From Breviolum minutum Mf 1.05b.01 (Eukaryota; Sar; Dinophyceae; Suessiales; Symbiodiniaceae): a DNA stretch of 64,000 bases. Positions 1-10,030 of the stretch are shown here, piece by piece. Location of the stretch: assembly GCA_000507305.1 (NCBI GenBank), contig DF239099.1, forward strand, positions 131,946-195,945, in the 5' to 3' direction. The notes beneath the pieces were generated by a model. The model did not search any database. It worked only from the letters and a program-made list of their open reading frames with translations, and had not been told where the DNA came from. The position numbers and the translations under genes are program-made. Positions within the stretch are counted from its first letter, which is position 1. Every line of letters starts with the position of its first letter.

Positions 1-1470
1 CCATTCTGAAGTTCCGGGTATCCCACATTCAAGACCACTGTGTCATTCAGACCACTAGCTTCCACGTTTCCGGGGCTCCCAAGCTGGGACATTCTCCTAC
101 CATCGCACAGACAATGAGGGAAACGTGTTCCCTTCTTCTGGCCACCGAACACGTACTGTGACTGTGACGCAAGGGGTCTGAGCGAGCCGCTGAAACTTGC
201 AAAAGCATGTTCATTTCTCATCGCAAGCGGAAGCATCCACGCGATCTTTAAACCTCACATGTCTCCGACCAACCAGGGGCCGAAAGAAGAGTAGCGCACA
301 ACCATAGATTGTACCACTTTACCACTTTGAACAAAGTGTTTCCATGGTGATTTACCAGTGATACAATCCGCAACACCAAAAATCACCAAGTTTTAAACAA
401 ATCCAAGATTTTTCCCAACCAAGGGTACGGGTGTTTGATTTACATCTAATATTTCACCCACCGAGATTTCCCTGAAATTGCCGGGGATTTCCCTTCCTAA
501 ACCACCAAGTTGGGGTGAAAACTGGTGTGAGGTCGGGAGCTAATTTGACCAGTTACATCTCAAAAAAACCCATGACAGGCGGCCAAGACTTCGACTCCGA
601 AAAAAAAATCCCACCTCTTCAGTGTAGTTTGCCTCGAATGTGAAGAAACGCCCATGAGGATTGGTGGGTTTGCCTATGGCGAATTCGCTTCAACCTACCC
701 CACCGATCCCCTTAAACGGTACCCCAGAAATAGCTGCAGCTGGCGCCATTTTTTTCGGACTTCGAAAAATCCTTAGGCCTTATGAATTCCTTTGTTTCTG
801 AAATGAGTACGTTGAGGTGGAGGGGATAGGTTGACTAGCCATTGCCTAACCCAGTTGAAACTTTTTAAAGAAGGAACTCGGCGTATAACATGAAAAAAGC
901 AACATGTTTCAAACCACCACTTAGTTTTTTAAATGGAAATTAATTCTAGTTATATTGTCAACCCTCACTTACACAGGTGATTGGTAGGATTTTCTGGGGT
1001 TTCCTGGCAGTCCTGCACTGCAATCATGGACCGTTTGTTCATTCTGTTTTTCATGCATTCGAGGTGGTTAAGAATGGGATTTTGGCACCTCATATGATTT
1101 GGGATGGTTTGAAACATAACGACACTGGCATGTCGTCACGCAAGAATTAAAAAAACAACAGCGATCAATAGGCAAATATTTCCAAGGTTAAAATCATGTC
1201 GTCGAGATTTTCAGGTAGACTCCTTAAACACCCATCAAAAGCCAACATAGCCTTTGAAAGCCATCGTGTTCTTTTAAACAAATTCGACTTTTTCTTTCGG
1301 GGTGGTTTCGGTGCTATTTTCATGGGCTTTTCATATGTTAGTGTTGGGACAAGCATGAGGCTTCCTTTCAGGGGGTCACTAGGAACCCTAGAAATTCTTC
1401 GGAAACTTTAGGGAATTTCGAGTAACACATACAAAGGATTAGGGATTCCCCCCATTGCTGAGTTTTAGGA
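1..1470. other. AT-rich spacer, no gene seen
   Basis: No frame with coding-like composition was found. The stretch at about 325-410 resembles the CTTGGATTTG-ended dispersed family seen better at 7,586 and 20,364, and about 440-520 resembles a family with a GGGGATT(T)CCC core also seen near 3,090, 48,260 and 61,060. Short open frames here have no splice-like boundaries. Confidence 0.5.
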
Positions 1471-1559
1471 TACTGTTGATGGAAGACATCCTACACCACT
1501 TGGGATGTATAAAACCTAGCTACCTATTAACTGGTGCAAGATTTCTTCCATCAAGAGTA
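1471..1559. mobile_element. TA-bounded hairpin element, copy 1
   Basis: Begins TACTGTTGATGGAAGA and ends with the near reverse complement (TTCCATCAAGAGTA), so the unit is almost a complete hairpin of 89 bases. Better copies lie at 39,813-39,917 and 53,402-53,508. The outer TA at both ends could be a TA target duplication. It has no coding capacity, so it would be a non-autonomous element. Confidence 0.7.
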
Positions 1560-1835
1560 GGTCTTATTTTCCATTGAATACTGCTTGTTCACTCCCGGGA
1601 TCCATATTTCATGGTGTATTTCATCCCCCTACATACCCTAAACAAGCGTTTTTTTCATCGCTCAGGTGGCTTTCAGTTCACCAGGTTTTCGTTTTTGGCA
1701 GCTATGGCACCACGACATCTAAGGTGATCAACTGCACTGTCTGTCCAGTGACGGAGACCTCGGAATCACTCCGGCAACTTCCCCAGGTTTGACCCGGCTG
1801 AGATTTGCTGAAACAAATGCGAATCCAATCCAAAT

Positions 1836-1937
1836 GGATGTTTCCAAAAATAGGGGTACCCCAAAATGGATGGTTTATAATGGAAAACCTTATTAAAAAT
1901 AGATGATTTGGAGGTACCCCTATTTTTGGAAACACAC
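1836..1937. mobile_element. GGNTGTTTCC inverted-repeat element, copy 1
   Basis: A 102-base element with terminal inverted repeats starting GGATGTTTCCAAAAATAG and ending with the reverse complement. It is flanked on both sides by AAAT (1,832-1,835 and 1,938-1,941), a direct repeat that fits a 4-base target site duplication. The same structure recurs at 15,715, 42,382 and 62,300. Confidence 0.8.
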
Positions 1938-1941
1938 AAAT

Positions 1942-3850
1942 AATGCATTATCAAAAGGGAGATCCCTCAAAATTATGGTAGATTCGATTTGCCGCGCTTC
2001 TTCAATCCCTCCAATTTCCTATGATTTTGATGCGAAAGGAAAAAAGAACACATATTCTCCCAAATGGTGGTGAAACACGGTGATGAATCCCATGGTAGAA
2101 TCCATAAAACATCACCTGAAACAAACAAAAAAAGGTTTAAGGGCTCATTAAGTAATTTTGGTATAATACTAGGTGGTTGTTATAACTCCTTTTGGGAGGT
2201 ATCTTGAAACGATTTTTGTGGTGAAAATTAAACAACTTTAAGACACACAGGAGGATTTCCCACCAAAAGAAACATTTCTAATGGGAATTTTAGGGAAGGA
2301 GGTGACATCCCCTTGTAGTTTTGATTTACACAAGATGTATTGAACCTACCCCCCACCCAGTAACACTCACATTTCTTCTCGCATTAATGTCTTGTCGGCT
2401 ACAGGGATGTATTGAATCTACCCCCCACCCAGTAACAGTTACAAATGAAGGTTTAGGTTGGGATTCCCTTCGAAAACATGTGTAAAAATCAACTCTGGTG
2501 GTGACGATTGCACCAAGGTTGAATTACATCCCTGAAAATTCACATGTGACCTAAAAAGGGACCATCCCAAAAGGCCATTTCATCTTACGACCATCAAATT
2601 TTCAGGGGACATGCTAGTTTTTTTTTGGGTATAATGGAATGACAACGAGAAACATCTCATAGATCTCGAACCTTACTTCACCATTTAAGGGACCATGAAA
2701 TGGTCCAACCTTAAAACCATTTTTTTTGGTTTCCTATCGGAAATCATCCCCTTCACACTACCAGAAAGTTGACCCTCACATTTTTGTTTCGAAAATCCTT
2801 CAAAGGCCTAAGGATTCCGTTTGGGAAGATTGGGGAACCTAGGGAACCTTAAGGAAAATTTGGGGAATCACCACCCCCCCTTGAGAATCCAATTTCATTC
2901 AATCTGAGATTTTTTTCCTTTGACAAGTTCAAGGCTGAGAAATCTGAAAAAAAACTGATGGACCTGCTAATGGATGTCATTGTAAATTGGTGGTTCGAGA
3001 TTCGACAAGAATACCCCAAAACAACAATCCTTTCAAACCGGGATACCCAATATTTGGCCAAATTAAATTATGTCACCCACCTAGATTTCCCGCAAATAAG
3101 GGGATTCCCTTTTCTCAGCTACCTTTTGGGGTGGGGTCGTGTGAAGTCGCTACAATTTGACCAAAAATATCCCAAATCGCCAAATGACTATTAGCTGATT
3201 GATGACTTAACCACCATCAACATCATTTGGAAGCAAACATCCACCCTGGAAGTCAAAGACCATTAAAAAAATGTTTCCGGAATTGTTGATTCTGAACCTT
3301 TACTAAATCAGTAGTCTGTATGGAAAAACCAGTCAAAACTCAGTCTTTGGACTTCCAGGGTCCGTTTGTTTTGGGTTTCATGGTTCATTTTCGTGAGGTG
3401 TGTTATCCCGGTCATACTGTTGGTGGTGCAGAAATTCTGGAGATTTTTTTGGATGGCGCTAAAAACCCCCATGTACTAATAACATGCAAAACTACCTATC
3501 GCTCAACTCGTTAGCCAACGCCAAATTTCTCTTCAACATCAACGGTATTGGATGGTATTGGTCTCACCGGCTGTTACATACACAAAAACGCCCCAATTCT
3601 GAGCATCTGAAATTTGCTTCGCATCTGGTTCAATCTTCACTTTCCCTAAAATTTGGTTTGTTGTTAGCGAACTACCATCCCCTCCAAAGGCAACTTGTTG
3701 ACAAAAACCGATTCCCTTGGGTCTTGATGTGTCCTTGGACTCTGACTCTGACGACTTTCACCGTGATTTCACGGGTCATTCAATTACCAACCCAAACAAT
3801 CCGTCGAATTTACCAAACACGTGTTCTTTCTTTGGTAGCCCCCAAATATA
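1942..3850. other. Spacer with decayed repeats
   Basis: Holds a hairpin-type repeat at about 2,525-2,630 (ends CATCCCTGAAAATT and AATTTTCAGGGGACAT), two near-identical phrases around 2,340 and 2,407 (CTACCCCCCACCCAGTAACA), and an open frame on the plus strand at 3,484-3,921 whose composition is not convincingly coding. One of its alternative frames is acidic near 3,735-3,840, so a decayed or spliced gene upstream of the 3,851 exon is possible. Confidence 0.4.
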
Positions 3851-4018
3851 ATGATCCCTGCCGTTTTTTCCGCCAAAAAAAAGGCCAAAATGATCGAGTC
3901 TGGTTTAGGGCAGGACCGTGATGCTGCTCAAAGATGGAATCTTCTGCGCTTCTTCTTGCAAGATACTACTCACCTAGCGGCAGCAGTTGACATGACTGGT
4001 GGCGGTGATGGTGTTTAG
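3851..4018 (+). CDS. Small ORF or terminal exon, unknown product
   Basis: A 55-codon open frame beginning ATGATCCCTGCC and ending in TAG. The peptide has a basic start (AKKKAKM), an amphipathic middle (DAAQRWNLLRFFLQDTTH) and a Gly/Asp-rich tail. Composition and codon use are far more gene-like than the flanks. An acceptor-like TTTGGTAG lies just upstream, so this may be the last exon of a spliced plus-strand gene rather than a complete protein. I do not recognise the family. Confidence 0.4.
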   Translation: MIPAVFSAKKKAKMIESGLGQDRDAAQRWNLLRFFLQDTTHLAAAVDMTGGGDGV

Positions 4019-4053
4019 GGTGTGGTATATAGTGGAAAAAAGGCAATGGTAAA

Positions 4054-4170
4054 TATAGATATCAATATAAATATAAATATAGATATAAATATAGAAATAA
4101 AAATAGAGATAGATATAAATATAGAAAAAAATAGATATAAATAGAAATATAGATATAAATATAAATCATA
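4054..4170. repeat. AT-rich minisatellite
   Basis: Irregular tandem units of the type ATAAATATAGAT over about 115 bases. No coding potential. Confidence 0.8.
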
Positions 4171-4454
4171 TAGCAACCTCAATAGTAATGCAAGCGAAAA
4201 TATAACGACTTTTATTCTTGCAAGCTTGCAAATTTCTTTCTTATAAGCGTCCTATATTTTCAACAGGTTTGAACGCATGCAAACAGTGCAAGTACCACTT
4301 CTAGAGTACATATACAGATATACAGCGCCCTGCGAAATTTCTTGCTTTCGCCGCAGGGTGCCACAACGATGGCGGCCATTCTCGCTTCTGGATTGTGGCT
4401 TCCACAATCTTCTGAAAACGATTGCGTCTCCGGCTTGCAACACCGATCAGTCGT

Positions 4455-6357
4455 TCAACTGCAAGTTCTTTCCGCGCCGGCGGGTTTGGAACGTACATCC
4501 TCTGCTGACATCTGGCTTGGCCTCCTCGTCATTCTGTTTGCCTGCCTCCCCGGTTGCTTCATCACGACCACTGCCGGCGGTAGGCGCTCTGCCGCCTCAC
4601 AGTATATGGGGGCAGGGGAGAAACAAACCATCGAGAAAAATAACCGCAGAAAACTGTCTTACGGAAATCCGCCGCAAAAACAAAGAGAGGTCAATGCTCC
4701 CAGCGTCTTCTAAGCATTTTGTAATCTTCTTTGAATCTGTTTGCAGCCGGGCTGCATCCAAGGAAAATGTGGCCTCGAGTTGGCCCGGGTCCTCCACAAA
4801 GTCCTGGACGGTGGGTTTGCCATGCACGTCCGTCTCAAACATGTACAGGCCGGAGAATTGGACGGAGAACGCTTTCTCCTGCGGGTGGATTTGCAAAGGA
4901 GAGATTGAGTGTACACAGAGTCCATTCTTTATCAGTACGTTCAATTAACATACACAAATGTTGTCCACATGAACACAATAAATCCACAAGCACACGGAAG
5001 CTCCAAGTGTCCGCGCTTCGGGCGTCGATGCCCGGAAGGCGTCGAAGGCCTTTTGGTATGCTGCTTTTGGGGGAGGCGCCCCTGAAAGGAGCGCTGTGAG
5101 GACTTTCGACCCGTAGTGGGACAGATCGAAAGGAGTTTTTGGCTGCCGGGCAGCTGTCCTTGGTGCCATGAAGGCACGGAGAAAGGCATTGTTGACCTGC
5201 GCAAGTGAGGAAGCCGGAAACATGTCCAAGGAGAAAAGGCAAATTGTTGACATGTGTGTAATCCTTTTGAAGCATTTGATTTGCTTGACGTGCTTTGACA
5301 TGATTGTAGCACCGTCTCAAGTTATGACCACCTCACTTTGCCATGATTAAAACAGACTCTTTTGAACTTCAGCCCAAACCTGTTTGTCTCACGCAATTTC
5401 TCAATCTCGTGAAACTAAAACTAATTTGTTTTGAAATGTTTCCCACTGAATCATCGTGCGTACGCGTTTCCATTGCACGAGTGGCAATGTCTGCAATATC
5501 CCCCACCAAGGCACGCTCTGTAACACTGATACAGTCACAGATCCACCAGGGGAGCTCTGGTGTCAGGTGTTTTGAAGTTCATACATAGACTCAGGTGCGC
5601 AACTTTGTGCGCACAGGATGGCACGCTGTGTTCTTCCTCTAGCCTCATGCTCCGCCAACCACATCCTTCTTATATGCCATCCTTGTGAAGTGAATACCGC
5701 TGTCAGAAATACTTACTGTAAGCATATACAATGACTATATCGAGACACAGTCCTGACTGCAGACACTCTCCGAATCCCACCTTGGCATCATTGCATCAAA
5801 GGTACTTTTCTTGTCGCCACAGCCACAGTCGCCAGCAGCAGCACGATCAAAGAAATCAAAACACCCAAATTCCACATCGGAGCCTTTTGGGACAACAAAG
5901 ACCGATACTTGCGCAGTGCAAACCCGAATCCTTTTCAGAACAAATGGTCCAAATTCAAAATGGGGGCAATGCATGGTTTTGAGAAACTTACTCATGTATA
6001 AGTCCATTCCACGTCGGGCACCTTTGCCTTTCAACAGTTGCGTTTCCAGGTACTTTTTGTTCTGAGTAGGATTGGCGGAGGTTTTGTGGGGCTGTCCTCG
6101 CTTTCACGTGGAGGTGGTTTGCCCTTTTTTTGCAATACCACTATGGTGGGATTACGGAGGTCTTTCGTCATGCCGCCGGTGGGGCACTGGCCCCCTAGCC
6201 GGGCTTGAAAGCCCATATTGGCCCAAAAGCACCGTGCAACCACATCTCTGGGCCAATCAAAGGCACCAACTCACCAACCGCATGCCCTTCAAACAGCATC
6301 CAGTCCTCCACAGCCTTCAGGAGGGTCTTCGCCGCTCCTAAAGCGCCCCTCCCGCCG
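4455..6357 (-). CDS. Multi-exon gene for an unrecognised membrane protein
   Basis: Exons read on the minus strand: 6357-6279, 6052-5992, 5930-5806, 5554-5447, 5196-4996, 4878-4663 and 4595-4455, ending in TGA. Every exon is open in one frame and the phases agree across all six introns (GT-AG, mostly 60-250 bases). The donors after 5992 (GTAAGT) and 4663 (GTAAGA) are strong; those after 5806 and 5447 are weak. The third exon encodes a hydrophobic helix (NLGVLISLIVLLLATVAV) after a basic stretch (RKYRSLL), a likely transmembrane segment with a basic cytosolic flank. The next exons are soluble-looking: one rich in Ala and Pro (AFMAPRTAARQPKTPFD), one with an acidic centre (ETDVHGKPTVQDFVED). The tail is basic. 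No catalytic motif was recognised, and a channel or receptor fragment is possible but unproven. GC content is well above the flanks. Confidence 0.55.
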
Positions 6358-6394
6358 CTGCCACCACCTCAACGGTGGTGGGCCTTCTCTGCCG

Positions 6395-6847
6395 CCATGA
6401 GACGGCTGCGACGACCCTCGTGCCTTCAAAAGTCACTGTGAAGAAGGGATCCTGCGCGTACGTGGCCGTGAACACCCAAAACACCAAAACACGAACGTGG
6501 CGGTGAAGTCCTTGGAGCCCTTCTTCGCCTTTCGCAGGTGGGGCTCGCCCAAAACCGCTCTTTCGAAATAATCGGGGTGGAGGAATGCCCTCCCATCCAC
6601 CACAGTGAAGAAAACGCAATTCCTCAGCACATGACGTGGAAGACGAAAACACTTTTGACATGTGAGCGACGTGCAACTGTATGTCCTATGAACTAATATG
6701 ACAAGGTTAAAACCAGTTATAGAACAGGAGGGTGTTTCGTCTGGCTCATTCCGTATGATTTCAACCCCGCGCCAAGTCGACCGTGAAGCTAGCGGCCAAC
6801 TGCTTCAGTGCACCAGGAGCAACGCCACGAAGGACTTGAACGGCCAT
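6395..6847 (-). CDS. Candidate 5' exons of the 4.5-6.4 kb gene
   Basis: Three coding-like blocks upstream on the same strand: 6847-6766 starting with ATG (MAVQVLRGVAPGALKQLAAS), 6622 to about 6496 after an acceptor CTGAG (contains FFTVVDGRAFLHPDYF and a Lys-rich KAKKGSKD), and 6451 to about 6395 (DPFFTVTFEGTRVV). I could not make the phases of these blocks agree with each other, or with exon 6357-6279, using simple GT donors. A 13-base near-repeat (TTCACSGCCACGT) flanks the 35 bases between the last two blocks. Either introns use unusual sites or an exon was missed. The ATG at 6847 is the most natural start. Confidence 0.35.
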
Positions 6848-7140
6848 GTGCGAAGCAGTTCAGGGCAAGATCACACTACAATACGCTACTGCTGTAGCCA
6901 GTCAATGAATAGCAAAATGAAAAATTCAAAGAACAAGTGCTGAGACCAAAAAAGAAGTTGTCCACTCGGTTATGATCATCTACAGCTTCCATACCTCCAC
7001 GATGCATGCCGCAGCGCGGGATTTGAAGACAACCGCAAAGTGAGAACTCACAGATTGCATTGAGAGTGACACAAGTTTATAGCTTCATCTCAGAATTGAT
7101 CAGATGTTGACAAAGGGATCTGACAACTAAATCACCTTGA

Positions 7141-7219
7141 TCAACAAAACTTGGTAGGCCAAATTTTAATGGCCAACCAAATTCAATTTGCTATTCAGTC
7201 GGCCTACCAAACTTGTTGA
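7141..7219. mobile_element. Short hairpin element with TCAACAA ends
   Basis: The left arm TCAACAAAACTTGGTAGGCC pairs with the right arm GGCCTACCAAACTTGTTGA with one bulged base, over a 79-base unit. No other copy was noticed in the window. Confidence 0.65.
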
Positions 7220-7585
7220 CATCTTTTGGGTTATCATTTTGTTATATTTTTCTGAAGTATCAAACTCACCAAAATTTCTGTTGTTTTTTGATAGTTTGGG
7301 TTTGTAATTTTTGCTCAACGACTCCATGGGACGCATGGCGGTGGTCTATAAGGGGCTTGCTGCTTGGTCTGGTACCCATAGAGACATGAAACACGGAGGA
7401 CATCACCAAAAACACCCATTGACTCAGCAATTTTTTTTGGTTGGTGTACATGAACCTCACCTTTTTTGCGATTTTTCTCGGACCATTTTCAGTAGGGAAA
7501 ATGTCCATTTTCCAACAAAAGGTCATAGTTTCAGCATTCCCGAAAAAACAAGGGATACAATATAAGGAATGCCCCCATTCATAAA

Positions 7586-7704
7586 CTTGGATTTGCGTAA
7601 GGTTTGATGCTTGGGTTTTTTGTTCCAAACATCTTCTCACAAATGGTTCTTTCAATGGCGATTTATTATACCAAAGTAACAAGTCACCTTAAACAAATCC
7701 AAGT
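7586..7704. mobile_element. CTTGGATTTG-ended element
   Basis: Begins CTTGGATTTGCGTAAG and ends CAAATCCAAG, a 10-base terminal inverted repeat. Related, more or less decayed copies are at about 325-410, 1,995-2,110, 11,240-11,350, 16,355-16,455, 20,364-20,474 and 47,945-48,065. They share an internal phrase like GGTGATGAATCCCATGGTA. Confidence 0.65.
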
Positions 7705-8086
7705 AAACTGATTAGAGAATCACTTCCAAGAAAGGAACTTTTTGGTGAAAACACTGAGATAAAATGCCGAACACATGCGGGAAAAATTGCTTTACTTCGA
7801 GTGACCCCCACCATGACATGTCGGGTGGAGGTTGTCAGGTGACGGTTGTCATTGGGAATATGATGGGAAGAATGGAGAATTTGAGAACATTGATTTCAGG
7901 TTTCCTTGGCTTAGTGATACTAGTGAGATGGGCTTTGGTCACGATGTTCCTTTCTTGAACTACTCAGACAGGCTGCCGCATCCATCGGACTTATGTCAGC
8001 CTGACCTGAGGGTAGACATACAACTCATCTCCTGAAATGTGTTCTGTTACTCTCAACTTCGCAGACTGACTGGAAGCAATCTTCTG

Positions 8087-8385
8087 ACGTTCTTTCTGAC
8101 ATATCTTCTGATATTCTTTCTGACATTCTTTTTGACATTTCTTCTGACATATCTTCTGACATATCTTTTGACATTCTTTCTGACATATCTTCTGACATAT
8201 CTTCCTGACATTTCTTCTGACATATCTTCTGACATTCTTTCTGACATATCTTCTGACATTCTTTCTGACATATCTTTTGACATTCTTTCTGACATATCTT
8301 TTGACACTCTTTCTGACATATCTTCTGACATTCTTTCTGACATATCTTCTGTCATTCTTTCTGACAAATTTTCTGACACAATACT
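8087..8385. repeat. 12-base tandem array (TTCTGACATWTC type)
   Basis: About 25 units of 12 bases of the form TTCTGACATATC or TTCTGACATTCT. Because 12 is a multiple of 3, several frames stay open on both strands: a period-4 Asp/Ser/Ile peptide on plus, Ser/Glu/Met or Lys/Cys/Gln peptides on minus. I read these as by-products of the repeat rather than proteins, since several reading frames are equally open. Confidence 0.9.
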
Positions 8386-8390
8386 TGAGG

Positions 8391-8635
8391 TCCGGCACGC
8401 CACACTGAACTCACAGGATCGCGGTTGGGGTCCGGGACGCCACACTGAATTCGCAGGATCGCGGTTGGGGTCCGGCACGCCACACTGAACTCGCAGGATC
8501 GCGGTTGGGGTCCGGGACGCCACACTGAACTCACGGGATCGCGGTTGAGGTCCGGCACGCCACACTGAACTCACGAGCTCGCGGTTGAGGTCCGGCATGC
8601 CACACTGAACTCACAAGATCGTGGTTGAGGTCCGA
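8391..8635. repeat. 40-base tandem array
   Basis: Six head-to-tail units start TCCGGCACGC or TCCGGGACGC at 8,391, 8,431, 8,471, 8,511, 8,551 and 8,591, exactly 40 bases apart. Each carries CCACACTGAACTC and a GATCGCGGTTG segment. The array is GC-rich, follows the 12-base array directly and diverges slightly toward its right end. Confidence 0.95.
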
Positions 8636-8756
8636 CGAGGAGGAGAAGAGACTGACATAAAATCTAACAACCCTCACCTGACAGGTGGGGAAAAACACAA
8701 GTCTCAGCAACGACAGTAAGAAGTCGTGTGGATGAGATGTGCACAGAGTTTTTAAT

Positions 8757-8873
8757 TACTCCCTGAAACTAACAATTCGCACCTGGAATTTACCGGAATT
8801 TACCATCCCAAAAAGGAAAGTAATCTTCCAACCATCATGTTTCAGGGGCGAGCTCTTAAACTTTGGGGGCTGT
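8757..8873. mobile_element. Inverted-repeat element (GAAACTAACA subfamily)
   Basis: The left end TACTCCCTGAAACTAACA and right end TTTCAGGGGCGAGCTCTTAA plus GGGGGCTGTA are partly complementary. The centre CATCCCAAAAAGGAAAGTAA is shared with elements at 17,744, 18,370 and 54,180. Confidence 0.55.
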
Positions 8874-9315
8874 AAACGTTGTCTTCATTGCCAGTGAACC
8901 TGCCGTTGCTACACTAACGATTTTCCTAGCAATGGTTTTTTAAGCAAATGGAAGCTATTTAGGGAGAGAATGAATGGGCTTCACTGGCCCCCAAACGAAC
9001 ACTTGGGCACATGAGGCATATGCATGGTAACACCAGCAGAAGAAGAAATGATTCTTCCCACCTATTGATTTTGAAGGGCGGGTTAATTTTCAAAGGGTGT
9101 GCTCTTCATTACCATTCCAATGACCTTTAGGATGGTCTTCTTCAAGTTAACCTTAAGACTTATTGTCGGTTTTCTCTTTACAATTACAAACATGTTAGAC
9201 ACGAAAATCATTGGGGAACAAGATAAGACAACTTTGGATAGCATGTCAAACTGGCAAGTGCTCAACCCCCACCCAGGTGCTCATTTCCTCGTCATTTAGT
9301 AGGGAACATGGTCTA

Positions 9316-9411
9316 TGTTGGTGGTTAAACCACCCATTTCAATAATATGAGTCAAACTGGATCATTTTTGCAAGTAGCGGTAAACATAAACAAGTGAAAA
9401 ACCAACACCTC
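9316..9411 (+). mobile_element. CTAG-ended element, decayed copy
   Basis: Matches the roughly 100-base family best seen at 62,588 and 63,307: GTTGGTGGTT at the left, AGTCAAACTGGATCATTT inside, AACCAACACCT at the right. Confidence 0.6.
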
Positions 9412-9622
9412 CTTGTGGCTGCATTAGCAGTTGAGGAGAAATTTGCATTGTTACAAGCTCCGGGAAAAACGGAACGATTGCTCATAGAAATTCTCCCCAC
9501 CCCCAAAAAATGCCCCCCCGAAAAGCGAACTCCTCAATAAACCTTGTTAAATTGTACTGGGCAAAATGAAGATCAGTAGCAACCTCGACCAAAGTCATCC
9601 TTTTCCCTTATGCCAACCTCGA

Positions 9623-9688
9623 CTAAAGAAATGCTCTCCAGTGCTGCTTTGCTTTGAGTAGCTGCCTGGCAATGTGGTGCTTTCCACG
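9623..9688 (-). CDS. Possible terminal exon, unknown product
   Basis: On the minus strand an acceptor-like GGAAAG is followed by an open, basic peptide (HHIARQLLKAKQHWRAFL) and a TAG stop. It is short, and an alternative frame is also open. Confidence 0.22.
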   Translation of the reverse strand, partial: RGKHHIARQLLKAKQHWRAFL

Positions 9689-9932
9689 TGAGGAGAATGA
9701 AATCCGAATGAAATCCTGGTCACAAAAAAGACAAACACCATAGATGGAAACGGGTAAAGCCACTTTTTTGTCGAACTAATTCTTCAGATGAATTTCCACA
9801 CGAGTATCTTCCATTTCAGAAATCAACGTTCGAGTTTTCTATATTGGTGATGATACAGCTCATCAACATATACTATGAATATTTGAAGAACTCAAGTGAG
9901 ACAAACACAACATGTTTTCTATCATGTCATAA

Positions 9933-10030
9933 GTAGTTCGTGGTCTCAACCCGTTTGAAAAATATTAGTGAAAATGCGAATCTTCTTCAAGTAGGGGTGA
10001 AAATAAAAGATATTTGAGGCCACCACCTAG
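9933..10030 (+). mobile_element. CTAG-ended element
   Basis: Starts GTAGTTCGTGGTCTCAACCC and ends GAGGCCACCACCTAG. The internal AAATATTAGT and GGGGTGAAAATAAAA phrases match the family. Confidence 0.7.

Larger units (their letters stand above)
6848..8080. other. Spacer with two inverted-repeat elements
   Basis: Contains the hairpin at 7,141-7,219 and the CTTGGATTTG-ended element at 7,586-7,704. No exon-like block was seen apart from these. Confidence 0.5.

Noticed and set aside
3484..3921. 145-codon plus-strand ORF as a gene
   Set aside because: Composition is not coding-like throughout and two other frames look as good locally; only the short downstream frame at 3,851 was retained.
8053..8598. 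Long minus- and plus-strand open frames across the tandem arrays
   Set aside because: Both strands and several frames stay open simply because the 12-base unit is a multiple of three and lacks stops; no independent coding evidence.
8391..8635. CRISPR array
   Set aside because: The 40-base units are contiguous with no unique spacers, and the genome is eukaryotic.
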